Of a DNA stretch of 64,000 bases, positions 53,095-63,625 are shown in pieces. The notes beneath the pieces were generated by a model that made no database searches, was not told where the DNA came from, and saw only the letters and a program-made list of their open reading frames with translations. The stretch spans positions 62,001 to 126,000 of the forward strand of contig NZ_AUIH01000003.1 in NCBI RefSeq assembly GCF_000423605.1, in the 5' to 3' direction. Source of the DNA: Saccharospirillum impatiens DSM 12546 (lineage in GTDB: Bacteria; Pseudomonadota; Gammaproteobacteria; Pseudomonadales; Natronospirillaceae). Both the position numbers and the translations under genes were made by a program. The stretch's first letter is position 1, and every line of letters begins with the position of its first letter.

Positions 53095-53808
53095 TCAGTG
53101 TTTAAACACTTCGCCTACGAACAAGTAGCCTTTGCTGCGCACCGTCTTGATACGACGGGGATGATCGGGATCATCCCCGACTTTCGGGCGAATACGTGAT
53201 ACCCGAACGTCAACAGATCGATCCTGACCGTCGTATTCGATACCCCGCAACCGATTGAAGATTTCTTCACGCGTTAAAATCTGGCCAGCGTGGCTGGACA
53301 ACAACCACAACAAATCGAACTCCGCGCTGGTCAGGTCGATGGTTGAGCTGCCTAGCCAGGCTTCGCGCATGGTGTTGTCGATGATCAGGTCACCAAACTG
53401 AAGGCGTTCGGTCCTGGCTGGAATATCCACGGCCTTGGCACGATCAGAGCGCCGCATCAGCGCCTGGCAACGGGCCAGAATCAGTCGATGGGAGGTTGAT
53501 TTTAACAGGTAGTCATCGGCACCCAGATCAAGCCCGAGCACCTGATCAAGTTCATCGGCGGTCTCATTCAGCAGTATGATACCGCCTTTGAATTCCTTGC
53601 GGCTAAGCTTGCACACGGTAAGGCCGCTATCACCATGCAAATCAACTTCTATCAGGACCACGCCGGGCTGTTCATCCCGTATACGGCGCAAGGCAACAGA
53701 CGAATCGGATTCCACATCAACCTCGTATTCGTTACTCGCAAGGTAATCCCGTAGCTTGCGCGCATAGTCGAGATTGTCGTCAACAATTAACAAACGCTGT
53801 TTTTGCAT
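53095..53808 (-). CDS. Atypical OmpR/RstA-like orphan response regulator (phospho-Asp replaced by Glu)
   Basis: This 237-residue regulator has an N-terminal receiver domain (LLIVDDNLDYARKL, acidic pair D10/D11) and a C-terminal winged helix. The helix contains RSVDVRVSRIRPKVGDD and RIKTVRSKGYLF, closest to RstA-type proteins. The phospho-accepting position reads VVLIEVDLHG, placing Glu54 where Asp is expected (codon GAA, 53649-53647). The switch Thr/Ser is Asn81, while Lys103 is kept. Glu can mimic phospho-Asp, so the protein may be constitutively active or respond to another input. No histidine kinase is adjacent. The next genes are convergent rsmC and co-directional upp 176 bases away. Confidence 0.88.
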   Translation of the reverse strand: MQKQRLLIVDDNLDYARKLRDYLASNEYEVDVESDSSVALRRIRDEQPGVVLIEVDLHGDSGLTVCKLSRKEFKGGIILLNETADELDQVLGLDLGADDYLLKSTSHRLILARCQALMRRSDRAKAVDIPARTERLQFGDLIIDNTMREAWLGSSTIDLTSAEFDLLWLLSSHAGQILTREEIFNRLRGIEYDGQDRSVDVRVSRIRPKVGDDPDHPRRIKTVRSKGYLFVGEVFKH

Positions 53809-53984
53809 GATTTTGGCCCGGTATCCTACAGCGCTGACTCCGTCAGGCTGATATTAAGTGCCAGCCTCGTCCGGTGCCATCAACTGCCTCCGGCGAGGAC
53901 TCGGCATGTCACACCCCCTACTTTAGACTCTATTTTCAGTTTTGCAGCAAATTAAATGCACAGAGCGCGGTAAATTGGCTGTCG

Positions 53985-54614
53985 TCAGCGAGTTCCGAAG
54001 ATTTTGTCACCGGCATCACCCAGCCCGGGGATAATGTAGCCCTGAGCATCCAGTCGGTCATCCACTGAAGCGACATACAGGTCGATATCGGGGTGTAACT
54101 TCAGTACGGTGTCGATGCCTTCGGGCGCGGCAACCAAAAACAGCCCCATGATGCGCTTGCAGCCCTTGGCTTTCAGCAGTTCAATAGTCGCGATCAAAGT
54201 GCCACCGGTCGCCAGCATCGGATCAACGATCAGAGCCGTCCGATCTTCGACATCTTCGATGACTTTGTCGAAATAAGGCACCGGTTCCAGTGTTTCTTCA
54301 TCCCGGTAAAGGCCAACCACACTGACTTTGGCGTTTGGAATCAACTGCATGACGCCATCGAGCATTCCGAGCCCGGCACGCAGAATAGGCACCACAGTGA
54401 TTTTCTTGCCTTTTATCCGCTGAACCTTTAAAGGTGCCCCGGTCCAGCTTTCAATTTCCACCGTCTCGGTCTCAAGTTCGCGCCCGGCTTCGTATGTCAG
54501 CAGGTTGCCAACCTCACCGGCCAGTTCACGAAAATGTTTGGTACTGATACCCGCCTCGCGCATTAACCCCAGTTTATGCTGGATCAGAGGGTGGGTGATT
54601 TCATGTATTGCCAT
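53985..54614 (-). CDS. upp: Uracil phosphoribosyltransferase
   Basis: This 209-residue salvage enzyme makes UMP from uracil and PRPP. The PRPP-binding motif [18 protein letters not shown] and the uracil-binding C-terminal [16 protein letters not shown] are intact, and [12 protein letters not shown] is conserved. The ATG at 54614 has AGGA upstream; the open frame continues 17 codons further without conservation. It lies downstream of mksB on the same strand (102-base gap), but the two are functionally unrelated. Confidence 0.98.
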   Translation of the reverse strand: MAIHEITHPLIQHKLGLMREAGISTKHFRELAGEVGNLLTYEAGRELETETVEIESWTGAPLKVQRIKGKKITVVPILRAGLGMLDGVMQLIPNAKVSVVGLYRDEETLEPVPYFDKVIEDVEDRTALIVDPMLATGGTLIATIELLKAKGCKRIMGLFLVAAPEGIDTVLKLHPDIDLYVASVDDRLDAQGYIIPGLGDAGDKIFGTR

Positions 54615-54715
54615 ATGGGAATCCTCAGTCGACAGACGCCGAAAACGGTTAAACCAAGCTACCAAAGCTGTATTGACAGTATGGCAGATCCAACCGAACC
54701 GGCACCTTTCCTTAT

Positions 54716-57700
54716 TTACTCAATATCGGCCATAAAATCGAGCTCTGCCTGTTGGCGAATCACCTTGCGATGATTGGCCCAGAGTGTCCGTATTTTATCC
54801 TGGTTACACTTTTGCCGGTCCACCAACACCCGGGTGTTCAACTGCCCGACCCGATTCCCCTGGCCGAGCGGCACCTTGGAGAACACAAACTGATTGGAAA
54901 TCATGTCCATAAAAGGGCCGGACTTACTGGTCGGCATGATGAACAATAATTGCAGCCCGAGCGACTCGGTCAGGTAACGGATCACCTCTTTGGAGCGCGT
55001 TTCATCCATTTTTGAGAAGGCCTCATCCACCAATACCATGCGCAGGTGCGAATCACCCTCATTAAAGCGAAAAGCCGATGTAATGGCCGCCGAACGAATG
55101 ATATAGGCCGGGGTTTCCAACTGGCCGCCCGAACCGGTGCCGTACTGGCTTAACGCAATCGGCTGTTTGCCTTCGGGCTGTTTATAGATTTCGTAATTGC
55201 GATAATTGCGGTAATCAGACAGTCGCTCCAGTTCACGTAACGCTCGCTGCTCGTCGTCATCGAGCAACATCTCCATTAACTGGTCACGAACCTGGGCTGA
55301 ACGCGCGCTCAGTTCGGTATCGAACAGGGTCTGCCCTTCGCCAAGAGAGGGGCTCTTAATCACTTCATCGAAGAAATGCCAGTACTCGCGGTATTCCGGC
55401 ACCCAGTCCCAGTCGAACCAATACCGTTCGCGATCGGCGCCGAACCGGTGATGCTCAAGCTCGGCGTTCAAATCTTCCAGCACTCGTTTACCATCGTTAA
55501 TCGACTGGTAAATGGCATGGCACAGGTTGGTCACAAAGGCATTGTTGAAGCTGTCTTTCAGGGCGCCCAGATTGTCGACCTTCTCGACCAGGATGTTATT
55601 TTTCAGACGGTTATGTACCTGGTCGACCTGGCGACGCAAAGACACAATGCCCTTGAAGAACTCAGCACTGTGCAGTTCGCTATAATTCAAATCGAGCGCA
55701 ATGGCATCTTGCGGCTGGCAGTCCTGATTGTGATCCTTGAGCAATTGTTCCAGTTCATGGGCACGGGCATTAAGCTCACTTTCCAGTGACTTGCGCAGGT
55801 TTTCCTGAGTATCCGCATCGGCGGTTTCGGCGGCTGCATCGGCCTCTTCCAGTCTGGCGTCGACGTCAAATTCCGGCCACACACTGACCAGATCGCGAAG
55901 GTAGTTTTCCTTGCGTTCGCTATGCAGTTCAGTGGTCTCCTGCTGATCACTCAGAGCCTTGCACTGACGCGACAGAGTCTCTATGCGCTCGCCCAGGCTA
56001 CCCTTACGCTCAATCAGCTCGCGAATGCGCGCATCCAATGCCTTCAGTTGTTCACTGACCTCGCGATATTCGTCTTCAAGCCCCTGGGCGTCACTCAGAT
56101 CCAGCGAAGCCAGCGCCTGCTCGGCCATGCGCAATGCCCGCTGGGCTTCCAGCATGTCGCGCATCAGATCGGCATGGCTCAAATGCGCCAACTGATTCAC
56201 CGCCTGATACAGCGCACTGACTTCTTCTACCTGCGACTGCCAGTCGTTGGCCTGTTGTGCCAGCGTCATCAGTTCATCTTTCTTGGCGGCCATGGCGCGT
56301 TCGCGTGCACCCTGACCAAAGACCAGATCGGAGACAGGCATATCGCAACGGTACATGGCATAGGCACCGCTACCGAGCCCCTGATGAGTCACGCCACGAC
56401 GCGTCTTTTTCAATGCGTCGGCGTCTTCACACTGTTCAACAAGACCATAACTTGCGGTTAAATAGGCACGGGCGACCGAGTGGTCAAAATCCATCAAATG
56501 CACGATTGAGTTGGCTGGCAGGGTCACCCTGTCGGCATCCTGGCGGGCCTTGCTGCCTTGAATGACCCGGGCCCTATTGTCTTTGGGCAGGTTGCGTACA
56601 ATTTGGATGGCCTCTGCCTCAAAGTTGGCTTCAACCAGAATTGCAAAGCGAGCACCACCGATATAGCCCTCCAGTGCCGACTGCCATTTTGGGTCGTGAA
56701 TATCAACATGGTCACACAGTACCCGGGGGTCGGCTTCAGGCAACTCTCGACGAATCGCCTCCAGCGCGGTGCGCACATGGTAGGGGTAATTCAGTTGCTG
56801 ACCTTCCAGGCTGTCAATATCCTGTTGCTTGCGAGAGATTGCCTGGCGAATCTGAGTCAATTTCTGTTCGCGCCTGTCCTGCACACGTTGCAGTTGGTCA
56901 CGCAAACTGACCCCGGTACTTGACCAGCCATCACTGAACCAGGCTTCACGCCATTGGTTCATCAGGCTTTGCTGGGCGATCACATCATCAAGATGCTGTT
57001 CCAATGGTGACAGATCAATCCAGTCCCGATTCATCAGGCTGCGAAAATCGACCGGGCTGTCCGACTGCTGCATCACCGATTTGCTCAGTTGCCCGAGTTG
57101 TTTACCCGCCAGATCCGGAAGTTCAGTCGCCAGGCTGGTTTTTAACAGGCTTTGTTGTATCCGGGCACTGGCTTTGAGACTGCGTTGCAGTGCATCGTCC
57201 TGTTGCAGCAGCGGCGTGGCCAGTTGAGTCAGGGTTTTTTGGCACTGCTCGGCCTGGGTTTCAAATTTATCCTTGTCCTGCAAGGCACCCACGCCCCGGC
57301 GCTGTGCTTCCAGCGACACCAATTGCTCATGCGACTGGTCCCGGCGCTGTTCGGCAACGTCGAGGTCAGCTTGAACGGTATCGCGCTGCTGCAGCAGGTT
57401 CTGCTGCTCCTGCTTGGCGGTCAGGTAGCGTTTTTGATCGTTGACGAAGCGGGATTTGGCGGCAATGTAATCGGCCAGGTTGTAGTCGAGCCACTGGTCA
57501 ATATAGCGATCGCTGTGCGCCCTTGATGTCGTCAGTCGATCAATGGTGTTTTTCAGCCGGTTGGCTTCGGCTTCCATTCCGCTGATGGTTTTCATCAGGT
57601 CCGATACGGTACGAATGGCTTCACCCAGGTCTTTCTGTTCAAGAATCTCCTGAGCCACGAACGCATTGATGCCTTTGACCGGTTTGTAGGCCATAAATCG

Positions 57701-58345
57701 TGAAAAGGCACGCGCCGCGTTCATCGCTTCACGCTCACTGACGGCATCGTTACGGCCACGAATGGCGGCGTAAAAACGACGCAAGTATTGCTTTTTGGTA
57801 TCGTACTTTTCGATTGAAACCGTCTGCGCTTTTAGTCGGCCAACCAATGCGTCGAGTTTGACAACGCTGCGACCCGTATCGCCTTCGATCACAAAGTCAG
57901 ACTGGCTGAGTTGTTCGCCAGGAGCGATCAGGTAACTGATGTCTCCCATTCTTGCGACCGGCTGAGTGCCCGCTTTATCGAGATAGGCACTGGCGCCAAT
58001 CACAGCGGTGAAGGGTTCGGCGGGCTCGCCTTCGGTCGGGTGAAAGACCGCAGCCAGGTAGCCGACAGCCCCGTCCGGCCGCGCGTAGGAACCGTCATCG
58101 CAGCCCAGCACATAGGATGCCAGTGTACGCACCTGCTTACCGCGTCCACGTTGTGTGGCTTCATCCTGCCCCGGGTTAAAATGAAACAACGTATCGTGAG
58201 CGGCGGTCATGATCGTTTGCAGGGCGTCGGCCGCCGTGGTTTTACCGGAGCCATTGCCACCACTGAGCAGGTTGATTGGCCCGAAATCGAATTCCAGCAG
58301 CGGTATGTTGCCCCAGTTCACGTAGATGAATTTTTTCAGAAACAT
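54716..58345 (-). CDS. mksB: MksB, SMC-like condensin ATPase
   Basis: This 1209-residue SMC-like protein has a Walker A near the N-terminus (GGNGSGKTT, 29-37) and very long coiled coils (about 270-500 and 700-960) around a hinge. Near the C-terminus, [15 protein letters not shown] (from 1101) provides Walker B, and [18 protein letters not shown] acts as signature region. The start [22 protein letters not shown] matches the MksB/JetC group. With MksE and MksF it forms a MukBEF-like complex that compacts the chromosome. The related Wadjet systems add a nuclease (MksG/JetD) to destroy plasmids. No such gene follows here; the next gene is upp. Confidence 0.92.
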   Translation of the reverse strand: MFLKKFIYVNWGNIPLLEFDFGPINLLSGGNGSGKTTAADALQTIMTAAHDTLFHFNPGQDEATQRGRGKQVRTLASYVLGCDDGSYARPDGAVGYLAAVFHPTEGEPAEPFTAVIGASAYLDKAGTQPVARMGDISYLIAPGEQLSQSDFVIEGDTGRSVVKLDALVGRLKAQTVSIEKYDTKKQYLRRFYAAIRGRNDAVSEREAMNAARAFSRFMAYKPVKGINAFVAQEILEQKDLGEAIRTVSDLMKTISGMEAEANRLKNTIDRLTTSRAHSDRYIDQWLDYNLADYIAAKSRFVNDQKRYLTAKQEQQNLLQQRDTVQADLDVAEQRRDQSHEQLVSLEAQRRGVGALQDKDKFETQAEQCQKTLTQLATPLLQQDDALQRSLKASARIQQSLLKTSLATELPDLAGKQLGQLSKSVMQQSDSPVDFRSLMNRDWIDLSPLEQHLDDVIAQQSLMNQWREAWFSDGWSSTGVSLRDQLQRVQDRREQKLTQIRQAISRKQQDIDSLEGQQLNYPYHVRTALEAIRRELPEADPRVLCDHVDIHDPKWQSALEGYIGGARFAILVEANFEAEAIQIVRNLPKDNRARVIQGSKARQDADRVTLPANSIVHLMDFDHSVARAYLTASYGLVEQCEDADALKKTRRGVTHQGLGSGAYAMYRCDMPVSDLVFGQGARERAMAAKKDELMTLAQQANDWQSQVEEVSALYQAVNQLAHLSHADLMRDMLEAQRALRMAEQALASLDLSDAQGLEDEYREVSEQLKALDARIRELIERKGSLGERIETLSRQCKALSDQQETTELHSERKENYLRDLVSVWPEFDVDARLEEADAAAETADADTQENLRKSLESELNARAHELEQLLKDHNQDCQPQDAIALDLNYSELHSAEFFKGIVSLRRQVDQVHNRLKNNILVEKVDNLGALKDSFNNAFVTNLCHAIYQSINDGKRVLEDLNAELEHHRFGADRERYWFDWDWVPEYREYWHFFDEVIKSPSLGEGQTLFDTELSARSAQVRDQLMEMLLDDDEQRALRELERLSDYRNYRNYEIYKQPEGKQPIALSQYGTGSGGQLETPAYIIRSAAITSAFRFNEGDSHLRMVLVDEAFSKMDETRSKEVIRYLTESLGLQLLFIMPTSKSGPFMDMISNQFVFSKVPLGQGNRVGQLNTRVLVDRQKCNQDKIRTLWANHRKVIRQQAELDFMADIE

Positions 58346-58369
58346 AATGAGTCCTGTACAAAAACAGAG

Positions 58370-59128
58370 TCAGTCCTGTGCAAACACAGAGGCCGTGGGG
58401 TCAGTGACGGTAATGTGATCGGTGTGTTGCTCATCGGCGTCGGAGCCCGTTGTTTCCGGGGTGTCGGACTGGGCGCCAACAGCAGCTTCGTTACCGGGCA
58501 GCTCAGTCCCTTCCAGCAAAGCGCTGAGGACATCATCAGAGACATAACTCATGATCATCGGTCGAATGCGCACCCAGAAATCACCACTGTCGAGGGCATC
58601 GTCCTGGCTGAGCTGAATCAGCCGCAACTGACGCAGGCGTTTGAACAGGTGCTTTCGTTCAGTCACGTTGTCGGGCAAAGAGCGTTTCAGCAGATTGCGC
58701 AGTGAAATGGTGATGTTCTCCAATGAAGCGAGCACACAACCATTGTCATCCACCTGCCCTTCACGCAATGCCCGGTCGTAGAGGCTGCGCAACACCAACA
58801 CCAGGGCGACTTCCTGCTGGTTAAGACGCACGCGAAACCCCTGGTTAAAGGGCCCTTCACCGCTGTCGTCCAGCCCGGGCACTTCAGCACCCGGCGGAAA
58901 CAGCCGGACAAAGTTAAAGCGGCGGTCGTGCTGAATCTGAATTCCGATCAGCTCCAGATAATCCTGAACCTGTGCTTCCAGTCTTAAGTAGCGATCGTAC
59001 AACTGCTGTTCTATCTGGCTTTCATCGCGGCAAATCACACCGTAATCGAGCAGGCGAATCAGCAGTTCACTGTATTCCTGACGGCTGAAACCGACGGTTT
59101 CTAACCGATGATCGAGATCATCAAACAT
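58370..59128 (-). CDS. mksE: MksE, condensin accessory subunit (DUF4194)
   Basis: This 252-residue protein is of the MukE-like DUF4194 family. A winged-helix-rich N-terminal two-thirds ([52 protein letters not shown]) is followed by an acidic, low-complexity tail (about 205-252). The ATG at 59128 has AGGAG eight bases upstream and overlaps the mksF stop by eight bases. It bridges the MksF kleisin and the MksB heads. The mksF-mksE-mksB order and tight spacing indicate one operon. Confidence 0.9.
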   Translation of the reverse strand: MFDDLDHRLETVGFSRQEYSELLIRLLDYGVICRDESQIEQQLYDRYLRLEAQVQDYLELIGIQIQHDRRFNFVRLFPPGAEVPGLDDSGEGPFNQGFRVRLNQQEVALVLVLRSLYDRALREGQVDDNGCVLASLENITISLRNLLKRSLPDNVTERKHLFKRLRQLRLIQLSQDDALDSGDFWVRIRPMIMSYVSDDVLSALLEGTELPGNEAAVGAQSDTPETTGSDADEQHTDHITVTDPTASVFAQD

Positions 59129-60596
59129 GGTCTGACTCCTGGTCGGGGACATCAGCCGAACGCTGGGGTTCGAGCCGGATGCTGAAATTATCCTGAGATT
59201 CAAAGTACTCTGACGCTACCGAGTCACCAGCCCACTCAACGATAAACCGGTAGTCGGAAGACAGCGAACTGGCCGCACCGACCTCAATGGCATGCGCCAG
59301 AGCCAGCAAGTCATCGGCGGTTTCGACCGGAAGATCAGCCGTGCTTACCGTCTCGCCCCGGCTTAGCTGGTTGATCAGGTATTGGCGTACCCGGTTATCA
59401 TTGATCAGAAAGGCCTGGTCCAGAACCTGTTGCACATAGAGCTCTTTGCGCGCTTCAGTGTCGAAGTCGTCCTGGTTGTCCTCTGTTACGTCCATGGCGA
59501 AATGGCGCCGGGTTCGGGCGGCGTGCATGCGCACACTCACCGGATCAATGAAACCAACCCGGGTCACCGACATGGCAGCTCCGGCTCGCGCCAAACCGGC
59601 ATCCTGATCGGTAGCGTCCAGTTGACTCAGACGCTGACACACCTTGACGACATCATTGTGCTGCTGGCTGGCCAGGTAGCTGATTTGGCGAATGATGATG
59701 TCGGCTCGCTTGGTGAAGCCCTGTAAGGCACGTCGCAGCGCCGGAACCATAATATCGCTGGCCGCCTTGAGCCGACTTTCAATATTGTCGAGTACCGACC
59801 ACAGCAAGCTCTGCCCTTCCTGAATCTGATCAGGCAGTAATTCACGCAAGCGGCGCTCAGCGCGGGCTTTGAACGTGCGATCCCGGGCGCGAATCTGGCG
59901 AATGCAGTTGGCGATGTCGTCACGGTATTTCTCGACGTTATCGGCACTGAGACGTATGGACAGGTCGGGTTGAAAGCGTTTTTCCATGAAATCGAAGAAA
60001 TCCTGGCTGACCCGCTGCACCATGACCTGACTTTCCATCTCCCGCACCAAAGCCCGCTTTCGCTCATCTAGTTCGGCGATAATATCGGTGAAATCGCTAA
60101 TGATTCGCTCTGAGTACTCCCAGGCATCAAGCACGTCATAGACTTCGCCGCGTTCAAGAAAGGCTTGAAGGGCATTGCGCACATTGCGCGTATTGCGGTG
60201 TCGGGTTCGAATTTGATCCAGGTCACCGGCTACGAAGGGTTCGGTAAACTGGCGACCCCTGCGGCTAAAGTTAAAGGTGCTTTGCAAGGTGGCTTCATCT
60301 ACTTGCTTTTCCAGCCAGCCATGCTCAACCAGTGTATTCAGTGACCAGACAGCCTGATCCCGGCTGGTTCGAAACCGCCCTTCCCGGTCGCTGTCTTCCG
60401 TCGCCATCTCAGGTGCCCGTACCAAAGCGCCTTGAAAGGTGTCGACAACGTCGTCCCGAGACAAGGCATGGCCATAATCGGCGCTTGAGCTGCTGTAGAG
60501 CCGCCGGTATAGCTCAGTCAGACATTCAACCAGCTGAGCCCGGTATTTACCGGTCATCGGTCGGAAAAACTGGTTGCGCTCATTCTCGAAAAACAT
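59121..60596 (-). CDS. mksF: MksF, kleisin-like condensin subunit (JetA family)
   Basis: This 491-residue, mainly helical protein is the first gene of the operon. [20 protein letters not shown] and [20 protein letters not shown] at the N-terminus form winged-helix modules. A central helical bundle contains [20 protein letters not shown] and [13 protein letters not shown], and the C-terminal winged helix begins [17 protein letters not shown]. This matches the MksF/JetA kleisin family. It would close the MksB ring together with MksE. The ATG at 60596 is well placed, and hairpin element copy 5 lies upstream. Confidence 0.9.
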   Translation of the reverse strand: MFFENERNQFFRPMTGKYRAQLVECLTELYRRLYSSSSADYGHALSRDDVVDTFQGALVRAPEMATEDSDREGRFRTSRDQAVWSLNTLVEHGWLEKQVDEATLQSTFNFSRRGRQFTEPFVAGDLDQIRTRHRNTRNVRNALQAFLERGEVYDVLDAWEYSERIISDFTDIIAELDERKRALVREMESQVMVQRVSQDFFDFMEKRFQPDLSIRLSADNVEKYRDDIANCIRQIRARDRTFKARAERRLRELLPDQIQEGQSLLWSVLDNIESRLKAASDIMVPALRRALQGFTKRADIIIRQISYLASQQHNDVVKVCQRLSQLDATDQDAGLARAGAAMSVTRVGFIDPVSVRMHAARTRRHFAMDVTEDNQDDFDTEARKELYVQQVLDQAFLINDNRVRQYLINQLSRGETVSTADLPVETADDLLALAHAIEVGAASSLSSDYRFIVEWAGDSVASEYFESQDNFSIRLEPQRSADVPDQESDHV

Positions 60597-60771
60597 AAGG
60601 AAATCAATGCGTTGAAGGTGGCCTCACCGGGGCAGTGAGGATACCTTAAATCATCCGGTTTCGACAGTCACAAACCCACCCGGACACAGGCAATGTCGGC
60701 CACCGGTTGAACCCCCGTTCTGTGGCACTATTATTATCCTGCGGTTTCGAATGAGATACAGCCTCGAGTTC

Positions 60772-60943
60772 GTGCCAGCGGCGGGGTCGGGCGGAGTGCC
60801 GCCCACTCAACCCTTCCATGGGGCCTAGGCGTCTCCTCCATGGGATTCACCCTTTTGGGCTCGCTTCGCTCATGCTAAAGCGCTCCCGGCGTTTTAGTCC
60901 ATGCTGCAGTCTAGGTCGGATCCCCATACCCCGCTGCCAGCAC
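60772..60943. repeat. Intergenic hairpin element, copy 5 (long form)
   Basis: Arms GTGCCAGCGGCGGGG (60772-60786) and CCCCGCTGCCAGCAC (60929-60943) pair with three mismatches. The family core is at 60809-60828 (AACCCTTCCATGGGGCCTAG). The second module (60843-60907) matches copy 1 in about 61 of 65 positions. Weak outer TTATTAT repeats flank it. It occupies the middle of the 466-base gap between mksF and bcp, which holds no gene. Confidence 0.85.
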
Positions 60944-61062
60944 TCGACACCAGGTTGCTTCTTATTATCACGGAAGCCAAAGAATCCAGTATTCATATCA
61001 GTGGCGTATTTATCGCGACCGATTAAGCTACCACCCGGAAACAAACTAAAGGACAACCGAAC

Positions 61063-61539
61063 ATGAGCACCCTGAATCTACCCACGACCGGAAACCCGGC
61101 CCCGGAGTTCAACACTGTTAACCAGAACGACGAGCCGGTAGCGCTCAGTGATTACCGCGGCAAAAAGGTGGTTTTGTATTTTTACCCCAAGGCGATGACG
61201 CCCGGCTGTACTACCCAGGCCTGCGGTCTGCGCGACAGCAAGGCAGAGCTGGAAAAACGCAACGCGGTCGCCCTGGGCATCAGCCCGGATGCGCCGAAGC
61301 GCCTGGTAAAGTTCATCGAAAAGGAATCCCTGAACTTCGATCTGCTCAGCGACGAAGACCACAGCATTGCCGACAAATACGGCGTCTGGGGTCTGAAAAA
61401 GTTCATGGGCCGGGAGTTCGATGGCATTCACAGAATCACTTTTATCATCGATGAAGAGGGCAAAATGGCCCATGTGATGGAGAAAGTGAAAACCAAAAGC
61501 CATCACGATGACGTATTGGCTGTACTCGATAGCCTGTAA
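61063..61539 (+). CDS. bcp: Thioredoxin-dependent thiol peroxidase (Bcp/PrxQ)
   Basis: This 158-residue peroxiredoxin reduces hydroperoxides. The active site YPKAMTPGCTTQACGLRD holds the peroxidatic Cys49 and the resolving Cys54, five residues apart as in the Bcp/PrxQ class. Later LGISPDAPKRLVKFIEK and RITFIIDEEGKM are conserved. An AAAGGA ribosome-binding site precedes the ATG. Length is normal. Confidence 0.97.
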   Translation: MSTLNLPTTGNPAPEFNTVNQNDEPVALSDYRGKKVVLYFYPKAMTPGCTTQACGLRDSKAELEKRNAVALGISPDAPKRLVKFIEKESLNFDLLSDEDHSIADKYGVWGLKKFMGREFDGIHRITFIIDEEGKMAHVMEKVKTKSHHDDVLAVLDSL

Positions 61540-61617
61540 GAACCGACCAGCCCCTGCGATCATCCAAGGCCGGCAGACTGTCGTATACTGACGGTCTGCC
61601 CTTGAAAGAGCTAAACC

Positions 61618-62175
61618 ATGACTGACACCCTGCCCCAACTGTACCAAACACTGATCAATGACCTTGGCGAAGATGCATCCCGCGACGGTTTGCTCGACAC
61701 GCCAGAACGGGCGGCCAAGGCCGTCCGGTTTCTGACCGGAGGCTACACTCTGGATCTCGAAACCGTGACCAATGGCGCCGTATTCAGCGCAGACACGGAT
61801 GAAATGGTATTGGTGCAGGACATAGAATTCTATTCATTGTGCGAACACCATATGCTGCCTTTTTTTGGCAAAGCGCATATTGCCTACATACCTCAGGGCA
61901 AAGTGTTGGGGCTGAGCAAATTTGCACGCATTACTGACATGTTTGCCCGGCGCCTGCAAATTCAGGAGCAACTGACCAAGCAGATCGCCAACGCCGTGCT
62001 GGACGTCACCGGTGCGGCCGGAGTTGGCGTCGTTCTGGAGGCGCAACACCTGTGCATGATGATGCGGGGCGTTGAAAAGCAGCAATCTAAAACCACGACG
62101 TCGGTTATGTTGGGCAGCTTTCGCACGTCACAAAACACACGCAATGAATTCCTCACCTTACTGGGACGTCGATAA
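61618..62175 (+). CDS. folE: GTP cyclohydrolase I
   Basis: This 185-residue enzyme converts GTP to dihydroneopterin triphosphate. Zinc ligands are in [15 protein letters not shown] and in the late Cys of [24 protein letters not shown] and [13 protein letters not shown] are conserved active-site blocks. The stop TAA overlaps the folX ATG by one base (TAATG). The folE-folX pairing directs pterin toward monapterin and not only toward folate. Confidence 0.97.
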   Translation: MTDTLPQLYQTLINDLGEDASRDGLLDTPERAAKAVRFLTGGYTLDLETVTNGAVFSADTDEMVLVQDIEFYSLCEHHMLPFFGKAHIAYIPQGKVLGLSKFARITDMFARRLQIQEQLTKQIANAVLDVTGAAGVGVVLEAQHLCMMMRGVEKQQSKTTTSVMLGSFRTSQNTRNEFLTLLGRR

Positions 62176-62552
62176 TGATTCACGAAAACACCGAAGCCTG
62201 TATTCGCATCAAAGATCTTCGACTGCGTACCTATGTCGGCATTAAAGAAGAAGAAATCAAAAACAAACAGGACATCTTGCTGAACATAACCATTCGGTTC
62301 GATGCCAGCGATGCCATTCATTCCACAGAGATCGAAGACACCCTTAATTACCGGGTGATCACCAAACAGATCATTGCCTTTGTAGAAGACAACCAGTTCC
62401 TGCTACTTGAACGCATGACCCACGAAGTGCTGGCGCTGATTATGGAACACAGGGAAGTCCGTTTTGCCGAAGTTGAAATCGACAAGCCGCACGCATTGCG
62501 TTTTGCAGAATCGGTTTCAATTTCCCTTTCCGCTACCCGACAGGCGCAATAG
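62175..62552 (+). CDS. folX: Dihydroneopterin triphosphate 2'-epimerase FolX
   Basis: This 125-residue tunnelling-fold enzyme is of the FolB/FolX family. ACIRIKDLRLRTYVGIKEEE and VEIDKPHALRFAESVSISLS are much closer to E. coli FolX than to FolB. FolX epimerises dihydroneopterin triphosphate to the monapterin form. It is coupled to folE by a one-base overlap. In Pseudomonas a folE-folX-folM set makes tetrahydromonapterin, the cofactor of PhhA, which is encoded at 26.5 kb here. folM is not in this window. Confidence 0.93.
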   Translation: MIHENTEACIRIKDLRLRTYVGIKEEEIKNKQDILLNITIRFDASDAIHSTEIEDTLNYRVITKQIIAFVEDNQFLLLERMTHEVLALIMEHREVRFAEVEIDKPHALRFAESVSISLSATRQAQ

Positions 62553-62656
62553 ATCGATTTGCATTCGATTTGCAAGACCCTGTGATCAATGGTTTGATAG
62601 CGCGTTTTTTGGGGGTATCCACCTCCGGACTCCCATTGATCAGAGGCCCGACAGGC

Positions 62657-63625
62657 ATGGCGCATTACCTTATCATCAATACCGGTGGCACCATCGGGAT
62701 GGCGGAAACCCCCTCGGGCCTGGCGCCCAAGGCGGGTTTGCTTAACGCCACCCTGAGCAGTGATGCTCGCCTGGCAACCTGGCAAGAGCACACCCTGAGC
62801 TGGCAGGAATGGCAACCGCTGATTGATTCTTCGGATATTCGCCCCGGCCACTGGTATGAGTTGCGCGATCAGATACTTGAAACACAGTGCGATGGTGTGC
62901 TGATCATTCACGGCACCGACACCCTCGCCTACAGCGCAGCGGCGCTGAGCTTCCTGCTTGCCGGCACCGGTAAAACCGTGGTTATTACCGGTGCCATGCG
63001 CCCTTTGATTCAGAGCAACAGCGACGGTTTTGCCAACCTGACGCTGGCACTTGACATCCTGAACCGTCAACAACCCGAGGTTTTTGTAGCCTTCAACGGA
63101 CGCTGCCTGCCCGCCAGCCGGGTCAGTAAAGTCGACACCGCGGCCGACAGCGCCTTTATGACGCCCAACTGGTCCGACAGTCTGTGGTCACAATCACCCG
63201 GCACCAGCAAGACGGTTATCAATCGTCCCTGGCGGCCATCAGCCCTGGGTGTTCAAACACTGTTTCCGGGTATGCCGATGGATGGCCTGATGAGCATGGT
63301 CGACAGGAATTACCGCGCGCTGGTGCTGAACACCTATGGCAGTGGCAACGTAATGACCGATTCAGCACTGGAGCGCATTCTGGAAAAAGCCAGCGACCAG
63401 TCCATACCCGTGTTCGTGCGCAGTCAGTGCCTGTTCGGAGAGGTGCATCTGGGCCAGTATGCAGCCAGTGGCCTGCTCAGTAAGGTCGGCGCTGTCGCCT
63501 GCGGCAGCATGCCGCTTGAAGCCGTGTTGGCAAAATTGCAGATCCTTTGCTCACAGTACAACGTCGCCAGCGATGTGGTCGACGGCTTTACCCAACCCTG
63601 GGCTCGGGAATGGCAGTCGCTGTAA
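62657..63625 (+). CDS. L-asparaginase, type I-like
   Basis: This 322-residue amidohydrolase begins MAHYLIINTGGTIGMAETPS, with the first catalytic Thr in NTGGTIG. The second active-site block, LIIHGTDTLAYSAAALSFLL, carries the Thr-Asp pair. The C-terminal NTYGSGNVMTD and FVRSQCLFGEVHLGQYA are conserved. No signal peptide is seen, so it is a cytosolic type I enzyme. The ATG at 62657 matches the family N-terminus, although the frame extends upstream. Its 3' end overlaps the convergent Sel1 gene by 38 bases. Confidence 0.94.
   Translation: MAHYLIINTGGTIGMAETPSGLAPKAGLLNATLSSDARLATWQEHTLSWQEWQPLIDSSDIRPGHWYELRDQILETQCDGVLIIHGTDTLAYSAAALSFLLAGTGKTVVITGAMRPLIQSNSDGFANLTLALDILNRQQPEVFVAFNGRCLPASRVSKVDTAADSAFMTPNWSDSLWSQSPGTSKTVINRPWRPSALGVQTLFPGMPMDGLMSMVDRNYRALVLNTYGSGNVMTDSALERILEKASDQSIPVFVRSQCLFGEVHLGQYAASGLLSKVGAVACGSMPLEAVLAKLQILCSQYNVASDVVDGFTQPWAREWQSL

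Noticed and set aside
54716-60596. Complete Wadjet plasmid-defence system
   Set aside because: No JetD/MksG nuclease gene lies next to the three subunits, so only the condensin part is supported.
60818-61066. 82-codon frame between mksF and bcp
   Set aside because: It overlaps hairpin element copy 5 and the bcp ribosome-binding site; the element explains the open frame.
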